A stretch of DNA of 64,000 bases from Clytia hemisphaerica (Eukaryota > Cnidaria > Hydrozoa > Leptothecata > Clytiidae). The position numbers and the translations under genes are program-made. Positions 1 through 11,376 of the stretch are shown piece after piece. Each line of letters opens with the position of its first letter. The stretch's first letter is position 1. The stretch lies in assembly GCA_902728285.1 (NCBI GenBank), contig CACVBU010000871.1:186001-250000 (forward strand). The letters are read 5' to 3'. The notes beneath the pieces were generated by a model. It searched no databases, was not told the DNA's origin, and saw only the letters and a list, made by a program, of their open reading frames with translations.

Positions 1-143
1 TAAGATAGGAGATTGATTTTATGTATCTTATCCTTGTGCGAAAATGCTCACAAAACGCCCGCCTAGCTTCCAAAGAAAAGGTCATCAACAGATGGTTTTA
101 CGTTGGTTGTTTTTTCAAAGACATAATTGAGACAAGCCCTTAC

Positions 144-3100
144 CATTGATGAGTAGCCATCTTGGACTTTCAGGTAAGAAGAACATTCCAACGAACATGA
201 TGAACCCTGGGATCGCACCAACACCCAACATGAATCTAAACACAGAGAAGAGTGAAAGTTTTCTTAAGAAAAACATTCTTCATTTAATATTGTCAATCAA
301 TGTAAAAACTATATCAAACCTTATTAATAATGTTACTTTGTTTGTTATTTGAGAAATGAAAGAAGTGTTACAAATAAAGCTGAAAATCAATATTGCTTTC
401 ATAAATTTTGTGACTTTCTAAAGAATTTATCATGAATTAAGTAAAAAATTGATGTTTGGCATTATGTGTCCCCTAGTGAAAGTGGATGACATATCAATAC
501 TTTGGCATAGCCTTGTCCGCTAGAGACAGAGAAAGGGCGTTTTTTAATGCTTTTCATGAAAAAGGCTATTGTTGTCAGGATTTTTCATATTTCAGGAAAG
601 GCAGTACCCAATCGCCGGACACTAAAAAAGAAGGCATAAAAATTGTAACCAACCAACCTCCAACCGTTACTTCCAGTATAACTCAACAGACTGTTGATGA
701 GACTGGCCATGAAGATTCCAAAAGTGATCATCAGTTGGTTGGTGGTCACCAAGGTTCCTCGGATCTTTGGTGGTACTGCTTCAGCTATATAGATAGGTAC
801 TGTCATGCTTGCATATCCTAAAAGAATGAGAGCTGGGTTCAAATTATATATAGCTTTGCACTTCGCAAATTACAAAGTGATTTCAGATTTTGTTTTGATG
901 AAGAAAAATGTTTTTGAAATAAAAAAAATACAAAGCAAAATTTCAGTAATTAAAGGTCTACTTTAGGCGTACAAACTTTCGCGAGCAGAAACTTTCACGA
1001 TTTTTGCAAATTTTAGTCCTTTTCGCAAAAGTAAATGTCTTTGAAAATTCTTGAGAGGGTAATTCGCGAAAGTTTATGCTTGTGAAAATAAATCTGAAAA
1101 GAATATTTACTCAAATTTTCCTCTTCGATGATAACAAGAATAAGATTTAGTGTAGATATTTTGCAAAAGTCCATCAATTGCGGTTTGAGATCAAAAGACT
1201 GGTTTTATGCACCGAAAAATTGAATTTTCTAGTAAAAATATGCCTCATTTGCGAAAGTTTATGCTTGCGAAAATATTTTTTGTCAAATTCGCGATTTTTC
1301 GACCTCACTAAAGTTTCTGCTTGCGAAAGTTTGTAAAGTATTCAATCACACCTAATTGCAATCACATCGTAAAAGTATGAAAATGCTTAGCAAAAAAATT
1401 TTTGTCTGAATAGAATGAAAACATCAAAATGAATCTAATTTTTCATATTTTGAAGAAACTTTTTATTTGGGTCAAACAAAAAAAACTAAAGACTATTCCC
1501 TAAAACGTTCTCTTATGACTAATCAAGCTCAGTGTTTACTTAGAGTATGCCAGGGGCCGCGGCACCACTTTGAAAGTGATAGGGCCATGCCATAGTGACT
1601 AAGGAGGCGGCACCATGGTTGGCAGCAGCAGGAAAATTTTTTTAACTTTGACTCTTCTAGATCGTTAAAAACAGGTCTGTTTTAAGGATTTTCAAAACAG
1701 AATTTTGTTAGATTAGTAAATTTTCTTTTGGTTTTGAAAAAATGTGGACGGGCCAGGGTCGTGGTACCTGTATGCGTAAAATAAATGCAAATAGATTTTG
1801 ACATTCCAACTCAGATCAAGATTTTACCTATTCCCAACCCCACAATAAATCTTCCCACGATAATCAAAGAAACATCATTGACAGCTAATCCCATTGTAAT
1901 AGATCCCAAAGTAAATGAAAAAGCAGCAATAAGCAAGACGATTCTTCTTCCAAAGCGATCATTCAGATATGCTGACGACACTGCACCAATGATTGCTCCA
2001 ACAAGAGTTATTGCGACAATAATTTCTTGAGATTCATAGGACAAATGAAATTGGCGTTTGATTGGGATCATTGCACCTGATATTACTCCAGTGTCATAGC
2101 CAAATAAAAATCCCCCAATGGCTGATATGAAAACCAGAACATAAAGGTGACTGAAAAATTAGGAAAAGAGAATCATTTCAGAGTTTCATATTATTTAACC
2201 TAAAACTACCATAAGTTGGTCTAATTATGACATCCCTCATCTATATAATATTCAAACATGAGAGAATTAAGCTTGCAAGGTGTAGCACCCAACAGTTAGT
2301 CACACTAGGAAATCAAGCTTTCAGAAATAACAACATCAGTCATCTACAGGATGTATTTGAAACAACAAGGATGAGAGTTACCTGAATCAAGTTCAAGATC
2401 CCAAGACAATCAATTAAAACTTGAAAACTTAAAATGAGACAAAATGACAGATTGCGAACGTGCAGCAGCCAAATATCAACCAACCAAATTTTGTCATTCA
2501 ATTCCCGAGACAGTGCTTCGATTTTTAAGGCCCTATTTATATGCTAAAGTAAAAATAATTCCGCACATTCAAAATATATAAATAAACAACACAAAGATTT
2601 GATTTTATTCAAACAAAGCTTTTCGAGTTTTAACTGCTCATCATCAGGTTAAAAATGAAATTTCTAGGTTGAAAAATGTATCTACATATCATACAAAAAA
2701 TTGATTCTAGAATAAAAAAAAAATTCTGCACATGTAAATGGGTCATTATTTGAGGTGGGTTCCGCCTCCCCCGTAGATCTTTTTCTTGGGAAGTTGATCT
2801 TTAAATTAGTTTTCAAGGTTAGCTTGGCTCAAATTTTTTCATCTATGACTCAAATTTTAGGCAATTTCTCAAAATTTTTGAAAATGTAAATTTCATTAAA
2901 AAGCGATGGGTTATTTTTTCATGAATCTCTTTAGAAGTTTTGCGGCACATTTTTTGCTTGAGAGTCAAGTAAACAATATAGCGCTTTCGCAGCATTAATC
3001 TTTGATACGCATTTTGGAGAGACGCTAGTGTGACTAACTGCCCAAAGAACCCAGTATTTTTTAAAAACATTCAAAACAACTACATGTGAACAAAAAAGCT

Positions 3101-6100
3101 TCATAAAAAAAAATTCAACTGCCATTTATAAAAATACCGTCAACTGCTCCAACTTTGGACAGTTGGTTGAAACATGGGACTGTATGATATCTGGCCTGTA
3201 TTTTCACTTACTGTTAAATCTCTTTGACAACAAATTTGTTTTGATAACTCCACCAAGTTTATCAATTATACTTTCTGTCATAATATGTCCCGATAACCTT
3301 CACTGATAGCACACCCTTTTAACTTTTTTGTTTTCATTCAAAATGACTGACACCGATTGGAGAATTAGAGAACGCCTGTGGCCTAACCGCCTATTGCCCA
3401 ATGCCTACTCGATACAAAAGAGAAATCGTGTATTTTTTAATACGCGGTTCATTAACTCAAATCAAATGACCCTGGAGGTTTGGTGAAATGGTGGTGGAAT
3501 GGCCATCCAATGTTTTGTCAGAATAGTCCCAAGTTGGAGCAGTTGACGGTACTTGTTCATAAAGATGAGTATGTTGGAAAGCATCTCCATAAAAATCAGC
3601 CCGATAAAGTCTTTACCAGTACCTTAAGAAAAGAAATTTTTGCAGAAAGGAATTTTTGCGGAATTTAATTTTGCAGTTCACAGCTCAAAATTTGGAAGTT
3701 TCGCCCCATCTTAACAGTTAGCAATAAGCAAAAAGCTCGTCCCAGCTGTTGAAAAAACTACTTAAAGCACACTATAGCTCTCACCCAACAAAATTGTGGA
3801 TTTAAAAAATTAGATATTCAGAATCTATTAAAAATTTCGCTTTCAATGATATATAACCATGAGGGGTTTTGTGAATGTGCTAAAAAGATCAATATCTTTT
3901 TAGCTCTTGAAAGGTCAATAAATGGCCCGTTTTGACTTAAAATTTGATGAAACAATGAAAATCACAAATATGAATAATATATTATTCTCATCGTATTTCA
4001 ACATATTGCCATCAAAACAATTATTAAATATTTCCCAAGGCATGTATTTTCGAAGATCAAAAATCATATACTGAAAAATTAGCACTGTTTAAAAAATATG
4101 GACATTTTTGGAAAAAAATGAGAATGAAACATTTTTGAAAAAAAATCTGTTAGTATTTTTCCCTTGGCTATTTCTAAGGTATGACTAAGTCTAAAATTAA
4201 ATTTTAGCAGCTAAATATTACCAGATGACTTGTTTGAACATGTCATATAAACATCAAGTTGATTGATGAACAAGTTTTGAAGAAAAGCTAATTTTTAAAC
4301 GCCAACCTGGATTTCCAATACACTAAAAAATTACCTTGGTGTTTTAGAGTGAATTCTTTTAGTGATTCTCAACAGTCCTATAAGTCTAATATTTTAAACA
4401 TTTAAAAACTGAAAGAATTCTGCTTTGTTCAATTTTATTTAGAAATTATGATTTTCCCGTCATGGCACAACGGAATTTTAGACCCCCAAAAAACTCCATT
4501 GGATATCTGAAATGACTCAATTTATTCAGTAACTTCAAAATCATCAATATTTAAAAACATTTGGTAAGGTAAACTACTTTGTAGCCTTGTAGCCTTTATA
4601 TGCCCATTTTGTAAAAATCTTAATTTTTGTGAGCTTTCCAGGGATTTTAGCCCGGAAATCGGAAATCTGGTCATAACTTTTCAATGGAGCATGTTCCTGC
4701 TCTGATTTTTTCACATATTGTTCATGAAAGGATATTTTTTATGTCTATATAAAAATTTTTGACATTCTGAAAACTTCATTTTTTGCCATTTTTCAGATTT
4801 TTTGGGACAAGCTTTTTGCTTATTGCTAGTTCCAAGTTTCTAGCTCCGGTATGAAATAGCAAAGGAAATCAATGTAGTGGGGTTTGGTAGAACGTGATGG
4901 CGACAGAAGGCGAGTTAGTTGCCGCGCGAGTTACGTCATGCCTCTACCACAGCGCACAACGAAGCATGTTTAAATGAATATCATTAAGCACTCGGCTTCA
5001 TTAAAAATGAAGAAGGTAAGAAGGTAAAAAATGCGCTGGATAACTTTTATTGTAACAGTTTGGTCAATCATTGCTGAAATGAAAGTTTGAAAAAGTTTTT
5101 CCGATGCAAAAAAAAATGTCAGCCAATTAAAATCACAGTGTGCTTATACTTACTATGTTTGCTACATTGTCTAGGCTAAAAAAAGTGCAAAGAGACACGA
5201 ACGCCGTTTTTTAATGAGTGATGCTATGATTTTTTTTATTCCAGGCGTAGTTAATCGATATAATTGATAATCTTGAGTAATCGATAAGTCCGTTCGTAAA
5301 AAATTGTTTGGTTCCCGTCACCCGACCGACCGTGATTTCTACTGAAAAATTAGAGTCGGAGAGTCGGAAACCCATTTTCCTGACAGCTGAAACTCCACCA
5401 TCACCCTCCATGTTTTCTTTTTTGAGAGAAAGAGCAAATGCTAATCTCGCCCAAAAAAACAATTCGAAACCTGTTAATTCTGTTTTTTCCCGATTTTCAA
5501 GCCCGATTTTTCATTGCGGACCATATGGAAGCATCAAAACAAACCAGCGGAGCTTTTGTAAAATGAAAAAGAGGCTTAGGGCGATCAAACGTTCGTTTAC
5601 CACCCTTTTCTAAGGAAAATTCTGCCCTCTTGGACTGTTTCGTTCAAACAGAAAATATTTTTCGCCCGACCGACCGACCGACCCACTTTTTGATGACTGG
5701 AATGACGGGAACCAAGGGATTTTTTACGAACGGCCGAAATAATCGATAAGTAATCGATGGATTAGATATCGATTAACCGTTGATTGAAATGGATTTTCAA
5801 ATAAGTTTAATGTACAAGTAAAACATTTTGAATAGACCTTTTTGCCTTTCCGTCCGCCATCTTGAATTGTATGCAAAAATACAGGAACGAAAATGCTGTG
5901 GTTGGATTTAGTTGGAATGTATGCAAAACATATGCAAGTTTACACAAAGATTAAAAAGACAACAAAGCATCTTATAAATAAATATTCTAATCATTAGAAC
6001 AATAAAAGATGGAATTTCTTAATTCAAAAAGAAATATTTACCGAACAACAAAAGCCTTTTAGGAATTTGTTCTTAAAGACATTGCATATTCTGTTTTCAT

Positions 6101-6815
6101 GCCATAAAAAAATTCCACGAAGACGGAGTACACACATCAAACTTTCAAAACACGCAAACTGAAAGCAGTAATTATGACGTCACACTTTCTCAATGTTTTG
6201 ATTTGATCATTTGGCGGCTCTATTTTTCCCAGGAGAATAATTTGCCGTCAGCCGAATAAGGATTGTTTTTTACCTTTGTCTAATGTTATGGTCTTTTGAA
6301 GTGCTTGTTCTAAGAAATGAGTGAATATAATTGTTTTTAGTTTTCAAGAGAAGCAAATTTAATCTTTCTTCTACAAGATTACACTTTAATATACAATTAT
6401 GCATGTAAGTTTTTAATTCATACTTTCTTTTTACATATGTTTTGCATACTTTCTAAGGGAATTTCACCACAGCAATTCGGCCACCATGATTTTTGCATAC
6501 AATTCAATATGGCGGATGGAAAGGCGAAAAGGTCTATTTATACTGTATATAAAAAATTTTGGTCGCCATCAATTGGGCAGACAAAAAAACTTACCATGAC
6601 AATTGTACAATATTTATACTGTTATCATCAGAATTATGACTTGTACTTTTAATAAAAGGGGTCTTTTCATTCAAGCAATTATCTTCATCCTCTTCATCAT
6701 GTTGTTTTGCTGCTGCCACTTGATGTTTGCTTCCCGTTGTTGGACTGCAAAAAATTTCTTCATCTTCAGAGAATTCACTGTCCAAAGTGAAGACTGGATT
6801 CTCTTGTGTACCCAT
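144..6815 (-). CDS. SLC2A13: SLC2A13-like proton/myo-inositol cotransporter, first four coding exons (3' part off the left edge)
   Basis: Major-facilitator sugar porter, expected in the plasma membrane as an H+-coupled myo-inositol importer. Coding exons on the minus strand are 6815-6595, 2150-1828, 817-658 and 235-144; all junctions are GT-AG and phases 2, 1, 2 agree across them. Exon 1 encodes about 73 residues of acidic cytoplasmic N-terminus. Exon 2 has [16 protein letters not shown], the DRFGRR loop and [10 protein letters not shown]. Exon 3 has [14 protein letters not shown]. Exon 4 has the LPESPRWLL sugar-porter signature. These motifs and their order match human HMIT from memory. The start at 6815 is the first in-frame ATG after a stop at 6882-6884; an upstream exon is possible. 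Intron 1 is 4.4 kb and filled with inverted-repeat elements. About 265 codons are visible, roughly 40% of the usual length, and the last exon ends at a good donor. Confidence 0.88.
970..1335. mobile_element. MITE with about 26-bp TIRs ending in TA
   Basis: Left end TACAAACTTTCGCGAGCAGA and the reverse complement of the right end TACAAACTTTCGCAAGCAGA match nearly perfectly. Further degenerate copies of 'GCGAAAGTTTATGCTTG' lie inside at about 1067-1085 and 1248-1270. The TA at each tip suits a Tc1/mariner-type element. A partial copy lies at 62135-62230. It sits in intron 2 of the SLC2A13-like gene. Confidence 0.7.
2160..3130. other. Intron 1 of the SLC2A13-like gene, proximal part; no gene seen
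   Basis: AT-rich intronic sequence. Open frames here are short and show no family motif. Nothing beyond low-complexity A/T runs was recognised. Confidence 0.5.
3135..3551. repeat. 21-bp perfect inverted repeat spanning 417 bp
   Basis: 3135-3155 is TACCGTCAACTGCTCCAACTT and 3531-3551 is its exact reverse complement. No target duplication is evident, so this could be a degraded MITE or a foldback. Confidence 0.55.
3716..4836. mobile_element. Inverted-repeat transposon, about 1.1 kb, TIRs about 28 bp
   Basis: The left tip has TAGCAATAAGCAAAAAGCTC followed by GTCCCA. The right tip, read in reverse complement, has TAGCAATAAGCAAAAAGCTT followed by GTCCCA. The interior has no open frame of note, so it is non-autonomous. 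It lies in intron 1 of the SLC2A13-like gene. Confidence 0.65.
4908..5238 (+). repeat. Left arm of a long inverted pair flanking SLC2A13 exon 1
   Basis: This arm is similar over its whole length to the reverse complement of 7711-8074. Shared blocks include GGCGAGTTAGTTGCCGCG, GAGTTACGTCATG and CAGCCAATTAAAA. Together the arms enclose about 2.5 kb that contains coding exon 1 (6595-6815). They may be two oppositely oriented copies of one repeat, or the ends of one element. Confidence 0.7.
5289..5733. mobile_element. MITE with about 31-bp TIRs (CCGTTCGTAAAAAAT)
   Basis: The left tip CCGTTCGTAAAAAATTGTTT continues into GGTTCCCGTCA. The right tip at 5703-5733 is the inverted equivalent. The sequence AATCGATAAGT lies just outside both ends, so the site may itself be duplicated or be a repeat of ATCGAT. 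The 101-codon frame inside is not a recognisable protein. Confidence 0.65.
5831..6538. mobile_element. Foldback/MITE of about 0.7 kb with arms of about 110 bp
   Basis: The left arm starts AATAGACCTTTTTGCCTTTC and contains GCCATCTTGAATTGTATGC. The right arm (about 6430-6538) is the reverse complement with a few mismatches, and both arms carry TATGCAAAACATATG. The right arm ends 57 bp beyond the donor site of SLC2A13 exon 1. Confidence 0.65.
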
Positions 6816-7710
6816 CACATAATTAGTATGTTGCGTTAGTTCCAAATCCAAAAGAAGAGTACCATTTATAATTTTGATATACTAAATACTTATAGCTAGA
6901 AAAACCTTGAAAATATTAAAATTTGCAAAAACTAGAGAAAACGTGCAAGTGGCAAAATACAAAATGGTGGACTGACAAAAAGGAAATTGTTTATGAACCC
7001 ATATTGAGAAACTCAATGTTGTGCATTTAGAATAAAAATGTGGTCACATATCCTAGTCGACGTTTCGATAAATGAATGACATAACGAAAGAGTGTGTCTG
7101 ACCACAGAATTCGGCGTTAAAAGAAATCAGAGCATGATTTTGATCTTATTTTTCACTTTTTGCTTTTTGGCAGTCTTTGGTTACTTGCTTGGACTGACTT
7201 TGTGAGAACGTTTTGTCTTTTTTATGTTTGTATTTTCTGCGTGATATAGATTGTTATTTAATAAATAAATAAGGAAAAGATGCAAAAGCTGGTCGAAATA
7301 GTCAGTCCATCACAAAGTGCCACATATGAAAAAAACTCAACATCTTTTACAAAAGTTGTCTTTTTGATATCCCAAACATTTGTCTTATGCGTTCCCTTCC
7401 ACAATAATTTATGTAATTGCAATTTCCATCAGTTGGGTTCATCATATTTCTACTTCCGAAACTAGACTAAAAGACGGGAGCGTTAATGCGATTAAAATGT
7501 ATGTAATATTAATTCATCATTTTTTTATCTTTATTTTTCATAAATGCAAAGGACAGGCCCAATTGATAGTTTGGTTTGTGTCCTCCGACTGACTTTAAAT
7601 ATTTGAGAAAAAATGTTTCATTTTGAGTCGGAAAAATTAAATCCTTTTTGCCTCCTTTGATTCTTCTATAACAGTTAGGAACATTTGGCGAGTTCCTGTA
7701 CGCGGCCGCA
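6816..7710. other. Upstream region of the SLC2A13-like gene; no further coding exon seen
   Basis: This interval should hold the 5' UTR and promoter if the ATG at 6815 is the true start. No clear TATA box or upstream exon could be placed. The part from about 7325 to 7450 is a dispersed repeat, with a second copy at 59933-60055 that shares AAAAGTTGTCTTTTTGAT. Confidence 0.4.
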
Positions 7711-8074
7711 ATCAAAAAAATCATAACGTCACTCAATAAAAAATGGCGTTCGTGTCTTTTCGCACTTTTTTTAGCCTAGACGATGTAGCAAACATAGTAA
7801 GTATAAGCACACTGTGCTTTTAATTGGCTGACAATTTCTTTTGCGTCGGAAAAACTTTTTCAAACTTTGAGCGATGATTGATCAAACAGTTACAATGAAA
7901 ATTATCCAGAGCATTTTTTATCTTCTTACCTTCTTCATCTTTAATGAAGCACTCGAAGTTTACTGAAAGTAAGCACATAAGATATTCTTATAATTAATGA
8001 TGTTCATTTAAACACGCTTCGTTATGCTCTGCGGTGAAGTACATGACGTAACTCACGCGGCAACTAACTCGCCT
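7711..8074 (-). repeat. Right arm of the long inverted pair flanking SLC2A13 exon 1
   Basis: Reverse-complement partner of 4908-5238. It is about 33 bp longer, because of extra sequence around 7968-8005. The outer border is AACTAACTCGCCT. The gap from here to the LINE 3' end (8075-8365) holds no recognised feature. Confidence 0.7.
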
Positions 8075-8365
8075 CCTGTTGGAAGATCATATTGGGCGTT
8101 TTGGCGTTACCACCCTCAACGCAGCGAGCGCCTGTGTCTTTCCGCAACTCTTTCCACCATTTTAGATAGCCTTAACAATAGATCCAAAAGGGCGCCATAA
8201 TCTTGGAAGACAATTTGTTTTGGTCTCCGGCTTTGGGAAGTAGCAATGTTTTTGGTTGTTTTCGATGGAAAATGGTAAGAAACTTAAGTTCACAAGTGTC
8301 ATTTAGTTTTTGCTGGCTTATAGAATGGCAGGATCCTGGATGGTTTCCCTAACTGTATAAAGATA

Positions 8366-9395
8366 CTTACTTTTGATACTTTTGATGGGTTCTTTGAGTC
8401 TCTTAATCATCCAATTTGGAAATCCGATGATTCACCATTTCTCTCACACTGTTTGAATCCGCTCTCCTGTAGGGATAATAATTCGGGAGCAGTGGTTCGT
8501 CTGGCAGTGTGGAAAGAAAAAGGTCAAGTTGTCTTTTGAATTTAATTTTTGTGCAGTTTGTGATATTACGAATGTAGAATGGGAGAGAATTGAAAAGCTT
8601 AGGTCCTTCTTCAGATAATGAGCCTCTCCAAATGTTTTTGTGTTTAGAATTTACTTCTTTAAGGTGGCATTTTCGTCCGAGTCTCTGGTTTTCGTAGCAG
8701 GTGATACCCCCTTTGTTCTCAGAGTGGTTGAAATTTGGAGAATATTTCTCTAAGATATACCAAGTATAGATGATTTGATATCTTTCTCTACGTCTTTCCA
8801 GACTGTATAGTTTTAGAGTTTTAAGTTTTTGCCAATAGTTCAGTTTTTGTAAAGAGAATATTCCATTTAGGAATGATTTTTGAAGCTGTTCTAGTCGTTG
8901 CATTTGGTGTCTCTTGGATGGTGACCATAGCTGTGAACAGTAATCAATGTGAGGGATTGCCAATGTCTTCCATAGGGTCAGCATTACAGTAGGGTCCCTT
9001 GTTTTGAAAGTTCGATATATCCATGAACTGATACCTTTGACCTTGTCGATTACATTTTCTATATGATTGTCATATGTCGTACCCACATCTAAAGTGATCC
9101 CAAGGTCTTTGACTGTAGTCTTGGTCTCTATCACCTTTTGGGTATCAGAGAAGTATTTGGAGAGTTCTTTAAGTTCTTCATTTCTACCATAATTGAGATG
9201 TTCAAATTTAAGTCCATTCAATTTCATGTTATTCAATCCAGTCCACTCATAGACTGCGTTCATGTCATCTTGGAGCTGAATGATATCAGCATGGTTTTTG
9301 ATTTCTTTCTTTAGACGTGTATCATCAGCAAATGATGATAAGAAAGAGTGTAATATCTTTTTGTCAATGTCTTGTATCATTATCAGAAACAGTAG
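8366..9395 (-). mobile_element. CR1-like LINE-A, 3' part: end of ORF2 and 3' tail
   Basis: Reads on the minus strand as the reverse-transcriptase C-terminal half, starting LLFLIMIQD and then SFADDTRL, which carries the catalytic Asp pair (stop at 8403). The RT thumb and connection follow, with LTLWKTLAIPHIDYCSQLW and SLERRRERYQII. The 3' tail repeats ATCAAAAGT, as CR1 tails often do. The first codons continue exactly where the segment ending at 52126 stops, with 9396-52121 inserted between. There is no start codon of its own. The 325-codon frame is intact here, so decay is slight. Confidence 0.88.
9392..9395. repeat. Target-site duplication GTAG, left copy
   Basis: GTAG directly precedes the left TIR and matches GTAG at 52122-52125 directly after the right TIR. 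On the LINE strand this is CTAC within CCACTACTGTTT; a single copy is needed to restore the frame. Confidence 0.8.
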
Positions 9396-10069
9396 AACAT
9401 TATCTTATAGAGAAATAGCTACTTTTTTTCAAATATAGCTATCTATTCTAGAATTGATAGTTTCAACTTCTCAACATATCGCACTCTTTGATCTATTGTT
9501 TTTATAATTGGTTACAAAGGAGTGCCGCTCAGACATTTCTTTCCTTCATTCGTCTCTTATATCGCCATGGAAACGAACAATTAACCCAATTAGTTTTTTC
9601 TTCTCCTCTCTTATCATCACGTTAACAAAAGAGATAATTGTCTCTTTAATAGGAGAAGGATCTTTTATTTTTTAAAGAGACGACTTAATAGAATACTCTC
9701 TGTACTAGCTGGTAATTATGTCGCTCTGACAACCCCATTGTATTTTGATTTAAAAGAACGGCTTAATAAATAAGCATTCTCTGTTAATAAGAAATACATT
9801 GCTTTTAAAGAGTTATAACATTTTGATATTTTGTTTAGAATAAAAAGTTGTTTTTATAGATAACTGATACAAAGAGGGTGTGGTGGTCAACTCCGACAAC
9901 ATAAACGGGGGTGATGAGAATTACACATGACAACTTCGATACCAACAGGGAAAGTATTTTAATTACCAACAGATAAAGTAGCTCTTCGAATGTCCCTTTT
10001 TTGAATTTAACCCCCTGAAAATGGCGAATTTTCCTAGATTGCATGAATGTGTGAATTGCGAAAAAAAAC
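9396..10069 (+). repeat. Left terminal inverted repeat of the giant element (674 bp)
   Basis: Pairs with the reverse complement of 51431-52121 along its whole length with only scattered differences, by eye well above 95% identity. It contains a subterminal palindrome at 9628-9647 (AAAGAGA...TCTCTTT). Two degenerate direct copies of a CTTAATA...TTCTCTGT block (about 9682-9708 and 9762-9790) are possible transposase-binding repeats. Open frames in it are not protein-like. Confidence 0.92.
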
Positions 10070-10800
10070 CGCTTTCTTTTCGTTCAAATTTAAGTCCCAA
10101 ATCCCCTATGGTATGCTTATTAAAAAAAGACTGTATTCTTATGTAAAAATTACCTGGATCGTAAATTAATCCCTTGATCAGTATGCCAGTGATGTGTTTA
10201 AGCTAAACTTAATGAAGGTCAGCCTAAGTAAGTGTCAAAAGCGAATAGAACTGTCGTGATCGAAACGCTCTGGAAGTTAAGTAGATTAGATAGCTTTTGA
10301 TAGCTTTTTGTTTTTGATTGTTTTGAATTATACTATGTAATCAATCGGCTTGAGGAATACTAGAAACGTACATTAGACGTTCAAAAGACGTTGTTGCCTG
10401 CTGGGTGAGTGTGTTTTTTCTAAGAAGACCCTTCTCCATTGAGGCTTTCATCAAAAGAATGGTCAACGCGCAACCTTTTTGTTCTAAAAAAAGTTATACT
10501 TTCGGCACATTAACGGTTGTATGTAAATATACAAGAGACCGCCCATCATCGTTTTTAGAGGTAAACAAGTGCATGATATGCAGCAAGTAAAGATACGGGA
10601 CATAAATTCAACGGGGTCAGATGAAAAGATAACAGCGAAGAAGAGCTATTCGTAACTCAGAGTTAGACTTCATGAACAATTGGACAAAAAATGAACATTT
10701 TACGATATTTTATAAGAACATACAGTTATTTTTATACCATTACAATACCCCTCGTTTTAGTAACAGTGACTTCTTATAAAAGGGAAAATTACGTGTGAGA
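10070..10800 (+). other. Internal border region of the giant element; no clear gene
   Basis: A 43-codon frame from ATG 10458 to 10590 carries two Cys near its end (CMIC) but has no recognisable family, and I do not call it. The segment 10375-10407 resembles 11973-12004 (ACGTT spacing, then TGCCnGCTGGG). Extra TATAAAA-like strings lie near 10707 and 10775. Confidence 0.4.
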
Positions 10801-10806
10801 ACATTT

Positions 10807-10814
10807 TATAAAAG
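10807..10814 (+). promoter_or_regulatory. TATA box for the 10870 gene
   Basis: TATAAAAG lies 56 bp before the ATG at 10870, which would place the start of transcription near 10838. Similar boxes sit ahead of the genes at 12334 and 44370. Confidence 0.55.
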
Positions 10815-10869
10815 TCTCTTAACGGGTCAAAATATCTAACGAGTGTAGCAGGTGCTTAAATACACGTGG

Positions 10870-11376
10870 ATGCATTTGGGTTATTATTGTGTTTCCGTAT
10901 ATGGGAAATCATGCAAAAGTGTTTTGGCTTTTTTGGTACAAATGAAAAGAAAATCACGGTCAAAAGAAAAGACACTCCAATGGAGTGTTTTGAAAAATAC
11001 TGCAGGTAAAAAGAATTTCCAATCTAGAATCATTCGCAAAATGGATACGCTCGTGATAACATATAAGTTGCAGTATGCATACAAACATATTCCAAAGATA
11101 CAAAGGTTTCGTTCTTTTATCGAGGAAATCGTTATAGGGATCGAAAACCGTGTTTTTGAGCTACATGAGGAAAGTAAACTTTTTCCTGATGAAGCAGTGA
11201 TGAAAATTTTGGATAGCTTGTGTGTGTCTGTATATGATATCTCGGCTAATCTGAAAAGATCAAACCCCAATGAAAAATTGATAGAATTTGAGTACGAAAC
11301 GATTCTATTCTCACTGCTCAACATTCGAAAGTACTATCGAAATTTCAACTTACCTGTACCCCTTTTGGAAAATTAA
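10870..11376 (+). CDS. Hypothetical intronless protein, 168 aa
   Basis: Family not recognised. The open frame runs unbroken to TAA at 11376 and is cleanly preceded by a TATA box. An alternative start at ATG 10942 gives 144 residues beginning with a basic patch (MKRKSRSKEK), which could be a nuclear localisation signal. The remainder is predicted helical, rich in Ile, Leu, Lys and Glu, with IEEIVIGIENRVFELHEESK near the middle and YETILFSLLNIRKYYRNF near the end. No signal peptide or clear membrane segment follows the second start. Length, AT-poor codons relative to flanks and promoter position favour a real gene of the giant element; the opposite-strand frame (10884-11324) is treated as a shadow. 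Confidence 0.6.
   Translation: MHLGYYCVSVYGKSCKSVLAFLVQMKRKSRSKEKTLQWSVLKNTAGKKNFQSRIIRKMDTLVITYKLQYAYKHIPKIQRFRSFIEEIVIGIENRVFELHEESKLFPDEAVMKILDSLCVSVYDISANLKRSNPNEKLIEFEYETILFSLLNIRKYYRNFNLPVPLLEN

Noticed and set aside
3480..3668. Frame resembling a Tc1/mariner transposase piece (MVKWWWNG)
   Set aside because: Too short, without DDE motifs, and overlapping a 21-bp inverted repeat; not supportable.
9835..10044. 69-codon frame inside the left TIR
   Set aside because: Its composition is not protein-like beyond chance hydrophobic stretches, and the 20-bp indels between the two TIRs break it.
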